64,000 bases of DNA, taken from assembly GCF_021568775.1 (NCBI RefSeq), contig NZ_JAKGSG010000038.1, positions 1 to 64,000 of the forward strand, read 5' to 3'. The stretch comes from Antribacter soli. GTDB taxonomy: Bacteria; Actinomycetota; Actinomycetes; Actinomycetales; Cellulomonadaceae. Shown here one piece after another: positions 1 through 8,528 of this stretch (its first letter is position 1; each line of letters opens with the position of its first letter). Under the pieces are notes generated by a model. It saw only the letters and a list, made by a program, of their open reading frames with translations. It was not told where the DNA came from and ran no database searches. Position numbers and translations under genes: made by a program.

Positions 1-96
1 GCGCCGCGGCCGCCCCGCCGCCCCGCCCCCCCCCCCCCCCCCCGCCCCCCCCCCCCCCCCCCCCGGGGGGGGGGGCCCCGCCCCCCCCCCCCCCAC
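1..96. repeat. C/G homopolymer tract at window edge
   Basis: Almost uninterrupted runs of C, broken by a few G blocks, fill the first hundred bases. No promoter, reading frame or operator can be read here. Such long mixed C and G homopolymers are unusual even in very GC-rich genomes and look more like a sequencing or gap-filling artefact than biology. Normal sequence resumes just before the ribosome binding site of the gene at 118, so the upstream end of that operon is hidden or off the window. Confidence 0.6.
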
Positions 97-117
97 CCCG
101 ATCCGGAAAGGAGCGCC

Positions 118-3069
118 ATGCGATACACGGCCATCGACGCGGGGCTGATCCGCGTCGCCGCCTTCGTCGACTCCGAGCCCGGTCCGAGACCGGACTCCAC
201 CCCGCAGGACGCCCTCGCCTGGGTGCGACGGACCTGGCGCGAGCCGTTCGCCTCGGCGGTCGAGCTCGCCAGCCCAGACCTCGCCGCCGAGGTGGCCCGC
301 GTCCTGTCCGACGACGATACGACCAGTGCCACCAAGATTGCCCGTGCCCTCGGGCGCTACCTGCGCCGAGCCACCAGGCGAGCCACCCCGTTCGGACTGT
401 TCGCCGCCGTCAGCCCGCTGACGTGGTCCGCCGGGCCGAAGGCCGACGTCGGGACGGGCGGCACCATCTGCCCCCGACCGGACACGACCTGGCTGAGCGC
501 CGTCGTCGACCGCCTGGAGGCAGACACCGATTTGCTGCGCCGCTTGACCGTGGTGCGCAACGACCTTTCCGTCGTCCGCGACGGGCGCCTCGTCCTGGAC
601 TTCCAGGCCACAGACGACGTCCCGGACAGGACGCAGGTCACCGAGGTGTCCGTGGCGCTCACCCCGGCGGTCGAGACGACACTCCACGCGACGGCAGACC
701 CGGTCCCAGTCGCCACACTGGTCGACGCCTTGTGCGACCGGTTCCCCGGCGCTGGCGCCGAGGCCGCCGAGCGCATGGTCGCCGACCTCGTCCGACAGCG
801 GTTCCTGACCACGAGCCTTCGCCCGAGCCCGACCGACCCGCGACCCCTGGACCACCTGACCTCGACTCTGCGCACCGTCGGCGCGTGCGAAGTACCCTCC
901 GCGGGGACCGCCGCGTCCATCCAGCGGCTCACCGACGCGTTCTGCCCGGTACCGCTCGAGACGACGTCGGCGTCCGACTGGCGGCACCTTGCACACCAGA
1001 TGCGAGCCGTAGAGCCGCACGACCGTCCAGTGTGCGCCGACCTTGCCGGAGGCCCCGCCGTCGTGCTGCCCAGGCGAGTCGTCCGGGAAGCCGAGACCGC
1101 CGCCGGGCTGCTCGCACGCCTTGCCCCCGCCGCCAAGGGCAGCACTGTCTGGCGTGACTACCACCAGCGGTTCCTCGAACGGTACGGCCCCGGAGCCCTG
1201 GTGCCGTTGAACGACCTCGTCGGAGCGCACGGCCTGGGCCTGCCCGCCTCATACCGCGGTACCCGGCTCCCGCTCCCCACGCCAGCGTCGGTCTCCCGGC
1301 GCGACCGTGCGCTGCTCGACCTGGCGCAGCGCTGCGCCTTGGATCGCACTACCGAGGTCGTCCTGGACGAGGACCTGCTGAGTGTGCTGGCGTCCGACGA
1401 CCTGGACCGCGTGCAGCGCGACCTGGAGGTACGCGCCGAGCTGTGGGCTCCGACGCTGGACGCGGCCAGCGAGGGGGAGTTCCTCCTTCGGGTCGTCGGC
1501 GTGTCCCGGGCCGCCGGGACGACGGTGGGACGGTTTCTGCCGGTGCTCGACCCCGCGGACAGCCTGCGCATGAGCACAGCCCTCGCTGCGGTTGGGCCGT
1601 CGCAACGCGGGGCGATCCGAGTAGAGGCCGTCCTACCGCCGGTGAACCGTCGCGCCGGTAACGTGACCGCAGGCCTGACGGTGCTCCCGTACGTCCTGGA
1701 CCCTGCTGGGACCAGCGGGCGAGCCGGCCGGCTGGCGTGGAGCGACCTCGCGGTCACCGCCGACGCCCACCGGATGATCCTGTGGTCGCTGTCTGAAGAC
1801 CGAGCCGTCGAGGCAGTCACGTTCACCGCGATCGAGTACATCAACGCCGCACACCCGTTGCAGAGGTTCGTGTGCGAGCTTGCCGGCGCGCCGGTCGGGG
1901 CGGTGGGCCCATTCGACTGGGGCGGCGCCACTGCTATGCCGTTCCTTCCCCGCGTCCGGGCAGGACGCGCGGTCCTGGCCCCGGCCCAGTGGCGGCTCAC
2001 CGGGGGTGACATCGACTCGACGGACGGAGGCTGGCGCGAGTCCCTGATGGTCCCCGCGCTGGTCCGCCTGATCGACGCCGACCGGCGCCTGCGGCTCGAC
2101 CTGGACGACGACGCCGACCTGGCCCTGCTCCGCGAGCACGTGGCCCGGAACGACACGACATACCTCGAGGAAGACCCTGGCGACGACGGGTGGCTGGGCC
2201 GCGCCCACGAGCTCGTCCTGCCGATGGCCGCGGTCGACCACATGGCCCGGCGCTCCCGCAAGTCGCTGGCAGTCTCCTCCACACCGAATATGCCCGGGTC
2301 CGGACGCTGGCTGAGCGTCAAGCTCTACACAGACCCCGACCGGATCCCCTCGGTCCTGACAGACCACCTGCCGCGCCTCTTTCCCGGGCTGACGCCTCAG
2401 CCGCGGTGGTGGTTCCTGCCGTACATCGATCCGGAGCCGCACCTGCGGCTGCGGATCGCCGCGACCTCGGGCGAGCACTCGGACCTGCTCGAATGCGTGG
2501 GCGCCTGGGCGCACGACCTGTACGAGCGTCGGCTCGTGTCGCGGCTCGTCGTCGACACCTACCTGCCCGAGACCGGGCGCTACGGCGACGGAGCCGCGCT
2601 GGACGCGGTCGAGGACCTCTTCGTCGCCGACTCGCACGCCGTCATGGCCCAGCTTGCGGCCGCGCCCTCCGACGCGCGGCGCGCGCTGACCGCCGCGTCC
2701 CTCGTCGATCTCGCAGCCGCCGTCGTCGGCGACGAGGACGCGGGCTGGGAGTGGCTGTTGCGCAACGTCGAGCGGAAGCGGCCCGGCGACAACAGAGAGC
2801 GTCCCGTCGGCGTCCGCCGGCTCGATCCTGACACCGCTCGGAGACTGCCGGGCCTGGTGGACGCATGGGCACAGCGCGCGGACGCCGCCGCCCGGTATCG
2901 CCAGGTCCTCGCCGACCGCGGCGTGAGTCCCTCGGCTGTGCTGCCCGACCTGCTGCACGTGCACGTCGTCCGGGTGCACGGCTCGGTCCCCGGCCTGGAG
3001 GCGGAGATCCTGTACGCGGCACGTCAGGTCGCGGCCTCGCTCGTCGCGCGTGACAGGAGCCGAGCATGA
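118..3069 (+). CDS. Lanthipeptide dehydratase LanB, full length
   Basis: A class I lanthipeptide dehydratase installs dehydroalanine and dehydrobutyrine in a precursor peptide by tRNA-dependent glutamylation followed by glutamate elimination. The 983 residues have both parts. The N-terminal domain carries an arginine-rich helix followed by TPFGLF (residues 90-95), a LanB hallmark. From about residue 730 a SpaB C-terminal type elimination domain begins (WLSVKLYTDPD) and runs to a typical LHVHVVR tail. An AAAGGAG ribosome binding site sits four bases before the ATG. The stop overlaps the LanC start as ATGA, so the two are translationally coupled. The natural peptide substrate is not visible in the window. 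Family call is strong; the product class (lanthipeptide or thiopeptide-like) is inference. Confidence 0.88.
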   Translation: MRYTAIDAGLIRVAAFVDSEPGPRPDSTPQDALAWVRRTWREPFASAVELASPDLAAEVARVLSDDDTTSATKIARALGRYLRRATRRATPFGLFAAVSPLTWSAGPKADVGTGGTICPRPDTTWLSAVVDRLEADTDLLRRLTVVRNDLSVVRDGRLVLDFQATDDVPDRTQVTEVSVALTPAVETTLHATADPVPVATLVDALCDRFPGAGAEAAERMVADLVRQRFLTTSLRPSPTDPRPLDHLTSTLRTVGACEVPSAGTAASIQRLTDAFCPVPLETTSASDWRHLAHQMRAVEPHDRPVCADLAGGPAVVLPRRVVREAETAAGLLARLAPAAKGSTVWRDYHQRFLERYGPGALVPLNDLVGAHGLGLPASYRGTRLPLPTPASVSRRDRALLDLAQRCALDRTTEVVLDEDLLSVLASDDLDRVQRDLEVRAELWAPTLDAASEGEFLLRVVGVSRAAGTTVGRFLPVLDPADSLRMSTALAAVGPSQRGAIRVEAVLPPVNRRAGNVTAGLTVLPYVLDPAGTSGRAGRLAWSDLAVTADAHRMILWSLSEDRAVEAVTFTAIEYINAAHPLQRFVCELAGAPVGAVGPFDWGGATAMPFLPRVRAGRAVLAPAQWRLTGGDIDSTDGGWRESLMVPALVRLIDADRRLRLDLDDDADLALLREHVARNDTTYLEEDPGDDGWLGRAHELVLPMAAVDHMARRSRKSLAVSSTPNMPGSGRWLSVKLYTDPDRIPSVLTDHLPRLFPGLTPQPRWWFLPYIDPEPHLRLRIAATSGEHSDLLECVGAWAHDLYERRLVSRLVVDTYLPETGRYGDGAALDAVEDLFVADSHAVMAQLAAAPSDARRALTAASLVDLAAAVVGDEDAGWEWLLRNVERKRPGDNRERPVGVRRLDPDTARRLPGLVDAWAQRADAAARYRQVLADRGVSPSAVLPDLLHVHVVRVHGSVPGLEAEILYAARQVAASLVARDRSRA

Positions 3070-4307
3070 GCGCGCTCACCAGCGGCGTCAGCCAGGACGT
3101 GGCTCTGTCTGTGGTCGACGACGTCGCCCACCGGTTGTCCGACCCGGCTGACGTTCGAGTGGGGTCGGGACGACGTCGCGGGCAGTCGCTCGGCGGGGGT
3201 GCGGCTGGGATCTCGCTGCTGCACGTCGAACGCGCACTGACCGGCCACGGCTCCTGGGACTCTGCCGTGGCGTGGCTGCGACGTGCCTGCTCCGAAGACC
3301 TGTCCGTCGGCGTGAACGCGGGGCTCTTCTTCGGCGCTCCGGCCGTGGGACACCTGCTGCACTGTGCCCAAGCGGCCGACGTCGTACCCCGGCAGGCGAT
3401 CGAACGGGTGGACCGCGCAGTGGTGGGGCTCGCGACGGCACGCCTCGCCGCGGCCGAGGAACGCCTCGCCGGGGCTGGTCGTCGCCCGCCGCTGGCAGAG
3501 TTCGACCTGATCCGCGGCCTGGCCGGGCTCGGTACCTACCTCGTGCACCACGTCCCCGGGCACGACGTGACCGGAAACCTGCTGTCCTACCTGGTCCGGC
3601 TCTCGGGCCCGCACGCGACGCCCGACGACCTGCCGGGCTGGTGGTCCAACACCGCACCGAACGGTGAGAGAACTCCCGAGTACGCCGACGGGCACGCGAA
3701 CCTCGGCCTCGCCCACGGCGCCGCCGCACACCTTGCCGTCCTAGCGGTCGCGTTGCGCAGTGGGGTCGAGGCGCCCGGACATCGAGATGCGATCCGCAAC
3801 GTGTGCTCCTGGTACGACCTGTGGGCGCGGTCGGATGAGCAGGGCACCTGGTGGCCAGGTCTCCTGACCCTCGGGCAGGCCCAGGGTCATGAGCCGTTCC
3901 CCGAGCGGAGGCAGCGACCGTCGTGGTGCTACGGGAGCGCCGGGATCGCCCGCGCGCTCCAGCTCGCCGGGCTGGCGCTCGACGACTCCGACCGGGCCCG
4001 CGGTGCTGAGGCCGTCCTGCTCGCGGATGCGGACGACCCGTCTCAGGTGGCGGCCCTCGACGGGACCGGGCTCTGCCACGGCACAGCCGGGCTCCTGCTT
4101 TCAGCGTGGCGTACCGGGACGGAGGCGACCGGGCCGGCACTTCTCGAGGCGGCGTCCGCCCTCGCGGCGGACGTGGCCAGGAGTCTCGATGCCACCTCGG
4201 ACCTCACGGAGCTCCTGGACGGCACCGCCGGAGCCGCGCTCGCACTGCACACCGTCACCGTCGACCACTGGGAGGCACAGTGGGACTCCTGCCTGCTCCT
4301 GAGCTGA
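3066..4307 (+). CDS. LanC-like lanthionine cyclase
   Basis: LanC enzymes are zinc proteins that add cysteine thiols to dehydrated residues to form (methyl)lanthionine rings. The 413-residue protein shows the LanC glycine-rich repeats and the expected zinc ligands: Cys288 in WCYGSAG and the Cys337-His338 pair in CHGTAG. An upstream NLGLAHGAAAH segment matches the conserved GxxHG-type repeat of the family. Length is normal for LanC. The ATG overlaps the LanB stop by four bases and the end overlaps the next gene by 28 bases, giving a tightly packed operon. Presence of an intact LanC argues that thioether rings are made, which favours a lanthipeptide over a simple dehydrated peptide. Confidence 0.88.
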   Translation: MSALTSGVSQDVALSVVDDVAHRLSDPADVRVGSGRRRGQSLGGGAAGISLLHVERALTGHGSWDSAVAWLRRACSEDLSVGVNAGLFFGAPAVGHLLHCAQAADVVPRQAIERVDRAVVGLATARLAAAEERLAGAGRRPPLAEFDLIRGLAGLGTYLVHHVPGHDVTGNLLSYLVRLSGPHATPDDLPGWWSNTAPNGERTPEYADGHANLGLAHGAAAHLAVLAVALRSGVEAPGHRDAIRNVCSWYDLWARSDEQGTWWPGLLTLGQAQGHEPFPERRQRPSWCYGSAGIARALQLAGLALDDSDRARGAEAVLLADADDPSQVAALDGTGLCHGTAGLLLSAWRTGTEATGPALLEAASALAADVARSLDATSDLTELLDGTAGAALALHTVTVDHWEAQWDSCLLLS

Positions 4308-5119
4308 GCCGCTGCTCCGGTACCCGAGCGAACTGGACCCAGCTCAACCTCCGCCTGCCGGACGGCATCGAGACCGACCAGTTCCTCGTAGCCGAGCTGG
4401 GCCCGACGATGACCCGCCTCCAGGACGGAGACGCTGTCGGGCGGTGGTGGCTCCTGCGAAAGCCGCCAGGGCTGCGCGTCCGTGTCCGAACCGTCGGTGG
4501 AGCCGCGCCGGGCGCGGCGCGGGACGTTCTCGACGACCTCGTCTCCCAAGGGGTCCTGACGTCCTGGCACTCGGCCATATACGAGCCAGAGCGACGCGCA
4601 TTCGGTGGCACGGCCGCACTGGCCGTCGCCCACACCCTGTTCTGCGACGACAGCCGCAACCTGCTCGCCTACCTGACCGGGACGACCACCGACTCGGCCG
4701 AGCAGCGCGAGCACCTTGGCCTCCTCCTCGTCGCCTCCCTCCTGCGCGGGGCCCGGCTCGACTGGTACGAGCAAGGCGACGTGTGGAACCGGGTAGCCCG
4801 CCACCGCGCTCATGTCGCGGGCACCCCCAATCAAACTGCCGTCGACCGGACCCGCCGCCTGCTGTCGGTCGACATCCACCACCTCACGAGCGACGCGACC
4901 GTCCCACCGGCATGGGTCGCCACGTGGACACATGCCTACCGGGACGCCGGCGCGGCGCTGGCCCGGCTGGACGCACGCGGGGCACTGACCCGCGGAATCC
5001 GGGCCGTCGCCGCTCACCACGTCCTGTTCGCCTGGAACCGCCTCGGCCTCAGCCACGATGCCCAGGCACGCCTCGTCCTGCAGGCGACCATCGCCATCTT
5101 CGACGAGGAGATCTCATGA
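4280..5119 (+). CDS. Stand-alone LanB C-domain-like protein (thiopeptide-type bacteriocin biosynthesis family)
   Basis: The 279-residue protein resembles the glutamate-elimination domain of LanB, present here as a separate polypeptide. Typical stretches are WWLLRKPPGLRVRVR near residue 60 and YEPERRAFGG in the middle, which match the stand-alone thiopeptide-type biosynthesis family. I chose the GTG at 4280, just after a GGGAGG ribosome binding site and inside the end of lanC; in-frame starts further upstream lie deep in lanC and encode nothing recognisable. A full LanB already contains this domain, so the protein may be a second elimination enzyme, a helper for a particular set of residues, or a catalytically dead partner. 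The stop overlaps the next ATG. Confidence 0.8.
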   Translation: MGLLPAPELSRCSGTRANWTQLNLRLPDGIETDQFLVAELGPTMTRLQDGDAVGRWWLLRKPPGLRVRVRTVGGAAPGAARDVLDDLVSQGVLTSWHSAIYEPERRAFGGTAALAVAHTLFCDDSRNLLAYLTGTTTDSAEQREHLGLLLVASLLRGARLDWYEQGDVWNRVARHRAHVAGTPNQTAVDRTRRLLSVDIHHLTSDATVPPAWVATWTHAYRDAGAALARLDARGALTRGIRAVAAHHVLFAWNRLGLSHDAQARLVLQATIAIFDEEIS

Positions 5120-6246
5120 ACCGAGCCGCGACCGCCGACCTCCTCACCGGAGCCCGCCGATGGCTGCCCCTCGTCCAGCGCCCCCGGCCCGCCGCAGTCA
5201 GTGCCGTCGAACGAGTCGCCGAGCTGCGCGCCACCACCGATGCCTTGGGCGAGAACCCCGACCCGGCCGCACCCGCCGCCGTCCTCAACAAGGCGGCGCT
5301 CCTGCTCTCCGACGCGGGACACTCTGACCTGGCCCACCACCTGTGCTGGCAGCAGTTCGACGTCTATCAGACCGCTGGTCCTGGCAACGCGAGCGGCCCC
5401 ACCGCAGCCCTCCAGCCGCTCGTCAACATCGCGCGGCTCCATACCCGGGCGGGCGAGGCTGATCGCGCCTACGGAATCCTGGACGACCTTCACCTCGCCG
5501 TCCTGGACGGGGGCACAGCGACGATCGACGGCCGACACGTGGACCTCGCGGCTCTGATCCGTCCCGAGGACCACCAGCAGGCCGCAACCTTCACCTGGAG
5601 CGTCCTGCTCGCAGACGGCACGAGAGCACTGGCACAGGCAGGGCGGTGGACCGAAGCAGCCGACCGGGTTCGAGACCACAAGGGGATCGGCGACCGGCTC
5701 TTCGACGGTCGCCAGGCGCAGGTACTTGCACTCGCAACTACCGGGCGCACGGCGGAAGCCATTGCGCTCCTTGACGCCAGCCACGTCGCCGAGCCGTGGG
5801 AAGAGGCCGTTCTCCTCACCCTGCGTGGTCTGTGCTGCGCGCTGTCCGGCCAACCAACCGGGGTCACCGTCGAGCGAGTCCAACCGGTGCTTGCCGCTCT
5901 GGACCAGGACCCGGCGCTGATCGTCTTCCGGACACGGGTCGCGGCCATGCTCCTCGGTCTGCTCGACGACGCACCGTCGGTCGGACATGCGGCCGGTGCT
6001 GTCCTTGACGACCTCGTCGTCCACGCGGACGGATACGCCGCCCACGACCTGCTCGCCGCGCCATGGCTCTTCCCTCGGTTCTCGGTGGGCCAGCGGCGCG
6101 TGCTCGACGACGACGTCGCACAGGCTGCCCTTGTCAGCCATCTGTCCGCCAGCCTGATCGACCGACTCCTGTCCACTGCGCGGTGCGCGGCAAACTTCCT
6201 CTCTGCGACTTCAGCCGGGCTGAGCACCAAGAATCCCGGGATGTGA
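5116..6246 (+). CDS. Alpha-helical repeat (TPR-like) protein of the lanthipeptide operon
   Basis: The 376-residue protein begins at an ATG that overlaps the previous stop (ATGA), so it belongs to the same operon. It is rich in Ala and Leu and has helix-turn-helix pairs such as ALNIARLHTRAGEADRAYGI-like and LALATTGRTAEAIALLDAS, which resemble tetratricopeptide repeats. No catalytic motif, signal peptide or membrane segment is evident. Repeat proteins in peptide-modification operons may act as scaffolds that bring the precursor to LanB and LanC; that role is inference from position only. The next gene starts 25 bases downstream, so it may also be cotranscribed. Confidence 0.6.
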   Translation: MNRAATADLLTGARRWLPLVQRPRPAAVSAVERVAELRATTDALGENPDPAAPAAVLNKAALLLSDAGHSDLAHHLCWQQFDVYQTAGPGNASGPTAALQPLVNIARLHTRAGEADRAYGILDDLHLAVLDGGTATIDGRHVDLAALIRPEDHQQAATFTWSVLLADGTRALAQAGRWTEAADRVRDHKGIGDRLFDGRQAQVLALATTGRTAEAIALLDASHVAEPWEEAVLLTLRGLCCALSGQPTGVTVERVQPVLAALDQDPALIVFRTRVAAMLLGLLDDAPSVGHAAGAVLDDLVVHADGYAAHDLLAAPWLFPRFSVGQRRVLDDDVAQAALVSHLSASLIDRLLSTARCAANFLSATSAGLSTKNPGM

Positions 6247-6271
6247 CGGAGCCTGCCCATACGCTCGGGTA

Positions 6272-8254
6272 GTGCTTCCCTATGCCGCCCGCGAGAGAGT
6301 CGCAATGGTGTTGCGTGAGGTGCGTAACTCGCGACCCCTGCGCGCGCGCCACACGCTGCCCATCGAAGCGGGCCCATGGGGTTCGTATTCCGACGGGCTG
6401 GTAGAGCGGCTACGGGAGGTAGCCGCCGGGCTCGAGGCCGTCCCGATCCACGCCTCTTTCGGCAACCTAAACAAGCACGTCGAGTCGGTCGTCGCCACCC
6501 GTAACAGCGCGCTGTCCGCCTTGTACGCGCTCGAACCTTTCGCACCGTTCGACCATGTTGTAGGCGATCGGGTACTGCGTGCCCTGGATATCAGCCTCGC
6601 TCAGACTGCCACTGCGCTCGCAGCAGGCGTCGAGCCTCCGCGCCCATCGGATCTCTTGAAGATCTGCGACGAGTGGCCGCGCAGGCTACACGCCGGCACG
6701 GAGGTCAACCTCAGCACCTTGTACGGACTCGCCGAGGAACCCGTTGACGACATCGGCGACCTCAAGCCCGGGTGGGTGCTGGAAGCATACAAGTACGACG
6801 CCGCGCGACTGCTGAACCAGCTTGCGCCCCACCTGTCGGCCCTGGGGCTACCCCCGACAAGCGACTGCCTAGCGATGACGTCGCTGGTCGGCTGGATCGC
6901 TGGTGCACCCGACCCAGTCGTCGCCTATGTATCGATGGACTCGCTGACAAAAGGGCTCGCAACTGCGTCACCAGAACTTGCGGACCAGGTCATGGGCTAC
7001 TTCCGACAGCGCGAGCGAGGTCGGCTCCAAGCGCGCCGTCGGATCCTGCGCACGATTACGAGCGCTGCAGATTCGGACGCAGAGGCCCGCGCGCTGGCGG
7101 CTGCCGACATCTACAGGCGCTTCGTCGAGGGGCCTGTGCGTCAGTTCGGCTGGGCGTTGCGCTGCTTGCACGTTGGGGCGTGGTCTGTGCCTCCCACGCT
7201 GGGCCGGGTCCGCGATGCGATGCTCGGCGGTGGGACCCTCGCGCGACGGATCGCCGAGGACGCGGTGCTCGTCAGCATGCGCAACGGCGAAGCCCACGAA
7301 GACCTGGAGTGGGACGGGGTTCGGAACCACTACGTCGTCGACGGCGAAGCCATCGAGTACGAGAGGGTCGTAGCCGCTTCGGTGACCTCGCTCTCCTTCG
7401 ACCGTGGCTGCGAAGCGGCGCTCGCCTTCCATCGTGCCTCCAGGCGCCCTCTGCGAGCGGCGGTGTACACGCCCATCGCGGACGACCCGTTCAGCATGTC
7501 GAGGTGGGAGCGGGCCGAGGCGTACTTCGGGAGCAACGGCCTCCGTGCTGTCCGAACCGAATTGAACGGCCGGACGGCAAGGGTATGGCTGGCACGGCTG
7601 GAGTTCGAGCACATCAACCCCTGCTTCCAGGCGCTCATGTCCGCTCACCAGCTGCTCCCCGAGGTCGAGGCGTTTGAGGTGTACGTCGTCGGATCCGACG
7701 AGTGCCGAATCGGGGTGCCCGCTAACGCCTTGTCCGTGAACCTCTCCGTGTGGACTCAGGCCCTCGAGGCCTTCGACCGAATGCCTGTTGAGACTTTCCT
7801 ACCCACTAACTTCGCTGCACGTTCGAGCGTCGAACCAGTGTCTAGAGCGGCACGCTCCGTCGCTTGGATGGCCGCCGACGGGGTACTCGATGCCCTGGAT
7901 GGCGGGCCGGAGGCCCTTGACGAGAGCGACGTCACGCTGCTGACCGACCGCCTGCGCCTCGCTGAGGAAGCCATTGAACAGTGCCTGCGCCTGATTCCCA
8001 GCACGGGCCAGACGAGGCTGATGGCGGTACGGGCCGCAGTTGGACAAGTCCTCGACGCTCTGCCCGAGCTGGGAACAAGGCCCCTGGACATCGCAGTCGT
8101 CGACGCGCTACCGCCTGTGCAGCGGATCCGCCACTCTTGGTCGGTGTGGGGCCCGGTCAAGCGCCACCCCAGTGTGTCGGAGCCTCCGCGCCCCGCACCG
8201 GTTGTCGAAGATCTGCCCGGCCGTCGACGGACCGGGCTGAGGATGCACCTTTGA
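6272..8254 (+). CDS. Unknown 660-residue protein with a HEPN-like RNxxxH motif
   Basis: I do not recognise the family. The protein is mostly helical by composition and has no membrane segment. Residues 337-342 read RNGEAH, preceded by a hydrophobic helix (AEDAVLVSM); this fits the R-x4-H motif of HEPN ribonucleases, often written RNxxxH. A mixed alpha/beta C-terminal part follows. The listed start is a GTG at 6272; an ATG at 6305 with GAGAG just before it is also plausible. It lies 25 bases after the lanthipeptide operon and 274 bases before the DUF262 gene, so it could belong to either. A role as a toxin or anti-phage RNase is inference from the one motif and the neighbourhood. Confidence 0.55.
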   Translation: MLPYAARERVAMVLREVRNSRPLRARHTLPIEAGPWGSYSDGLVERLREVAAGLEAVPIHASFGNLNKHVESVVATRNSALSALYALEPFAPFDHVVGDRVLRALDISLAQTATALAAGVEPPRPSDLLKICDEWPRRLHAGTEVNLSTLYGLAEEPVDDIGDLKPGWVLEAYKYDAARLLNQLAPHLSALGLPPTSDCLAMTSLVGWIAGAPDPVVAYVSMDSLTKGLATASPELADQVMGYFRQRERGRLQARRRILRTITSAADSDAEARALAAADIYRRFVEGPVRQFGWALRCLHVGAWSVPPTLGRVRDAMLGGGTLARRIAEDAVLVSMRNGEAHEDLEWDGVRNHYVVDGEAIEYERVVAASVTSLSFDRGCEAALAFHRASRRPLRAAVYTPIADDPFSMSRWERAEAYFGSNGLRAVRTELNGRTARVWLARLEFEHINPCFQALMSAHQLLPEVEAFEVYVVGSDECRIGVPANALSVNLSVWTQALEAFDRMPVETFLPTNFAARSSVEPVSRAARSVAWMAADGVLDALDGGPEALDESDVTLLTDRLRLAEEAIEQCLRLIPSTGQTRLMAVRAAVGQVLDALPELGTRPLDIAVVDALPPVQRIRHSWSVWGPVKRHPSVSEPPRPAPVVEDLPGRRRTGLRMHL

Positions 8255-8274
8255 AGTAGCCGAGAACGTGGTAG

Positions 8275-8400
8275 GGCGTCGTCGACGACGTCACTCTCGA
8301 CGAGCTATCGGCGATCGCGATGACTGCCGAGGAACAACTTGCCGCACTTCTCGGGAGCGGCCCCGCATGGTGCCAGGTGGGGACAGCCGAACAGGGCTGA
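8275..8400 (+). pseudogene. Possible gene remnant or micro-ORF (C-terminal fragment)
   Basis: An open stretch after the stop at 8272 reads as a plausible protein end, including DDVTLDELSAIAMTAEEQ and a CQVGTAEQG terminus. The only start in it is an ATG at 8320, which would give just 26 residues and has no convincing ribosome binding site. It could be the tail of a gene lost when the island was rearranged, or a chance frame. The rest of the gap (8255-8528) shows no other gene. Confidence 0.25.
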
Positions 8401-8528
8401 CCGGCACCGAGGACTGCGAACGTCGTTTCACCCCTCCCGGCGGGACAAACATGCCGGTCGCGCCCACCGCGAGAGGCTGCTATGTGTACTGTGTCACGGA
8501 CTGATCAGCCAGAACATCCTGGGGGAAT

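Noticed and set aside
8268-8504. A 78-codon frame before the DUF262 gene
   Set aside because: Arg-rich, low-complexity translation with no ribosome binding site; the other frame at 8275-8400 looks more protein-like.
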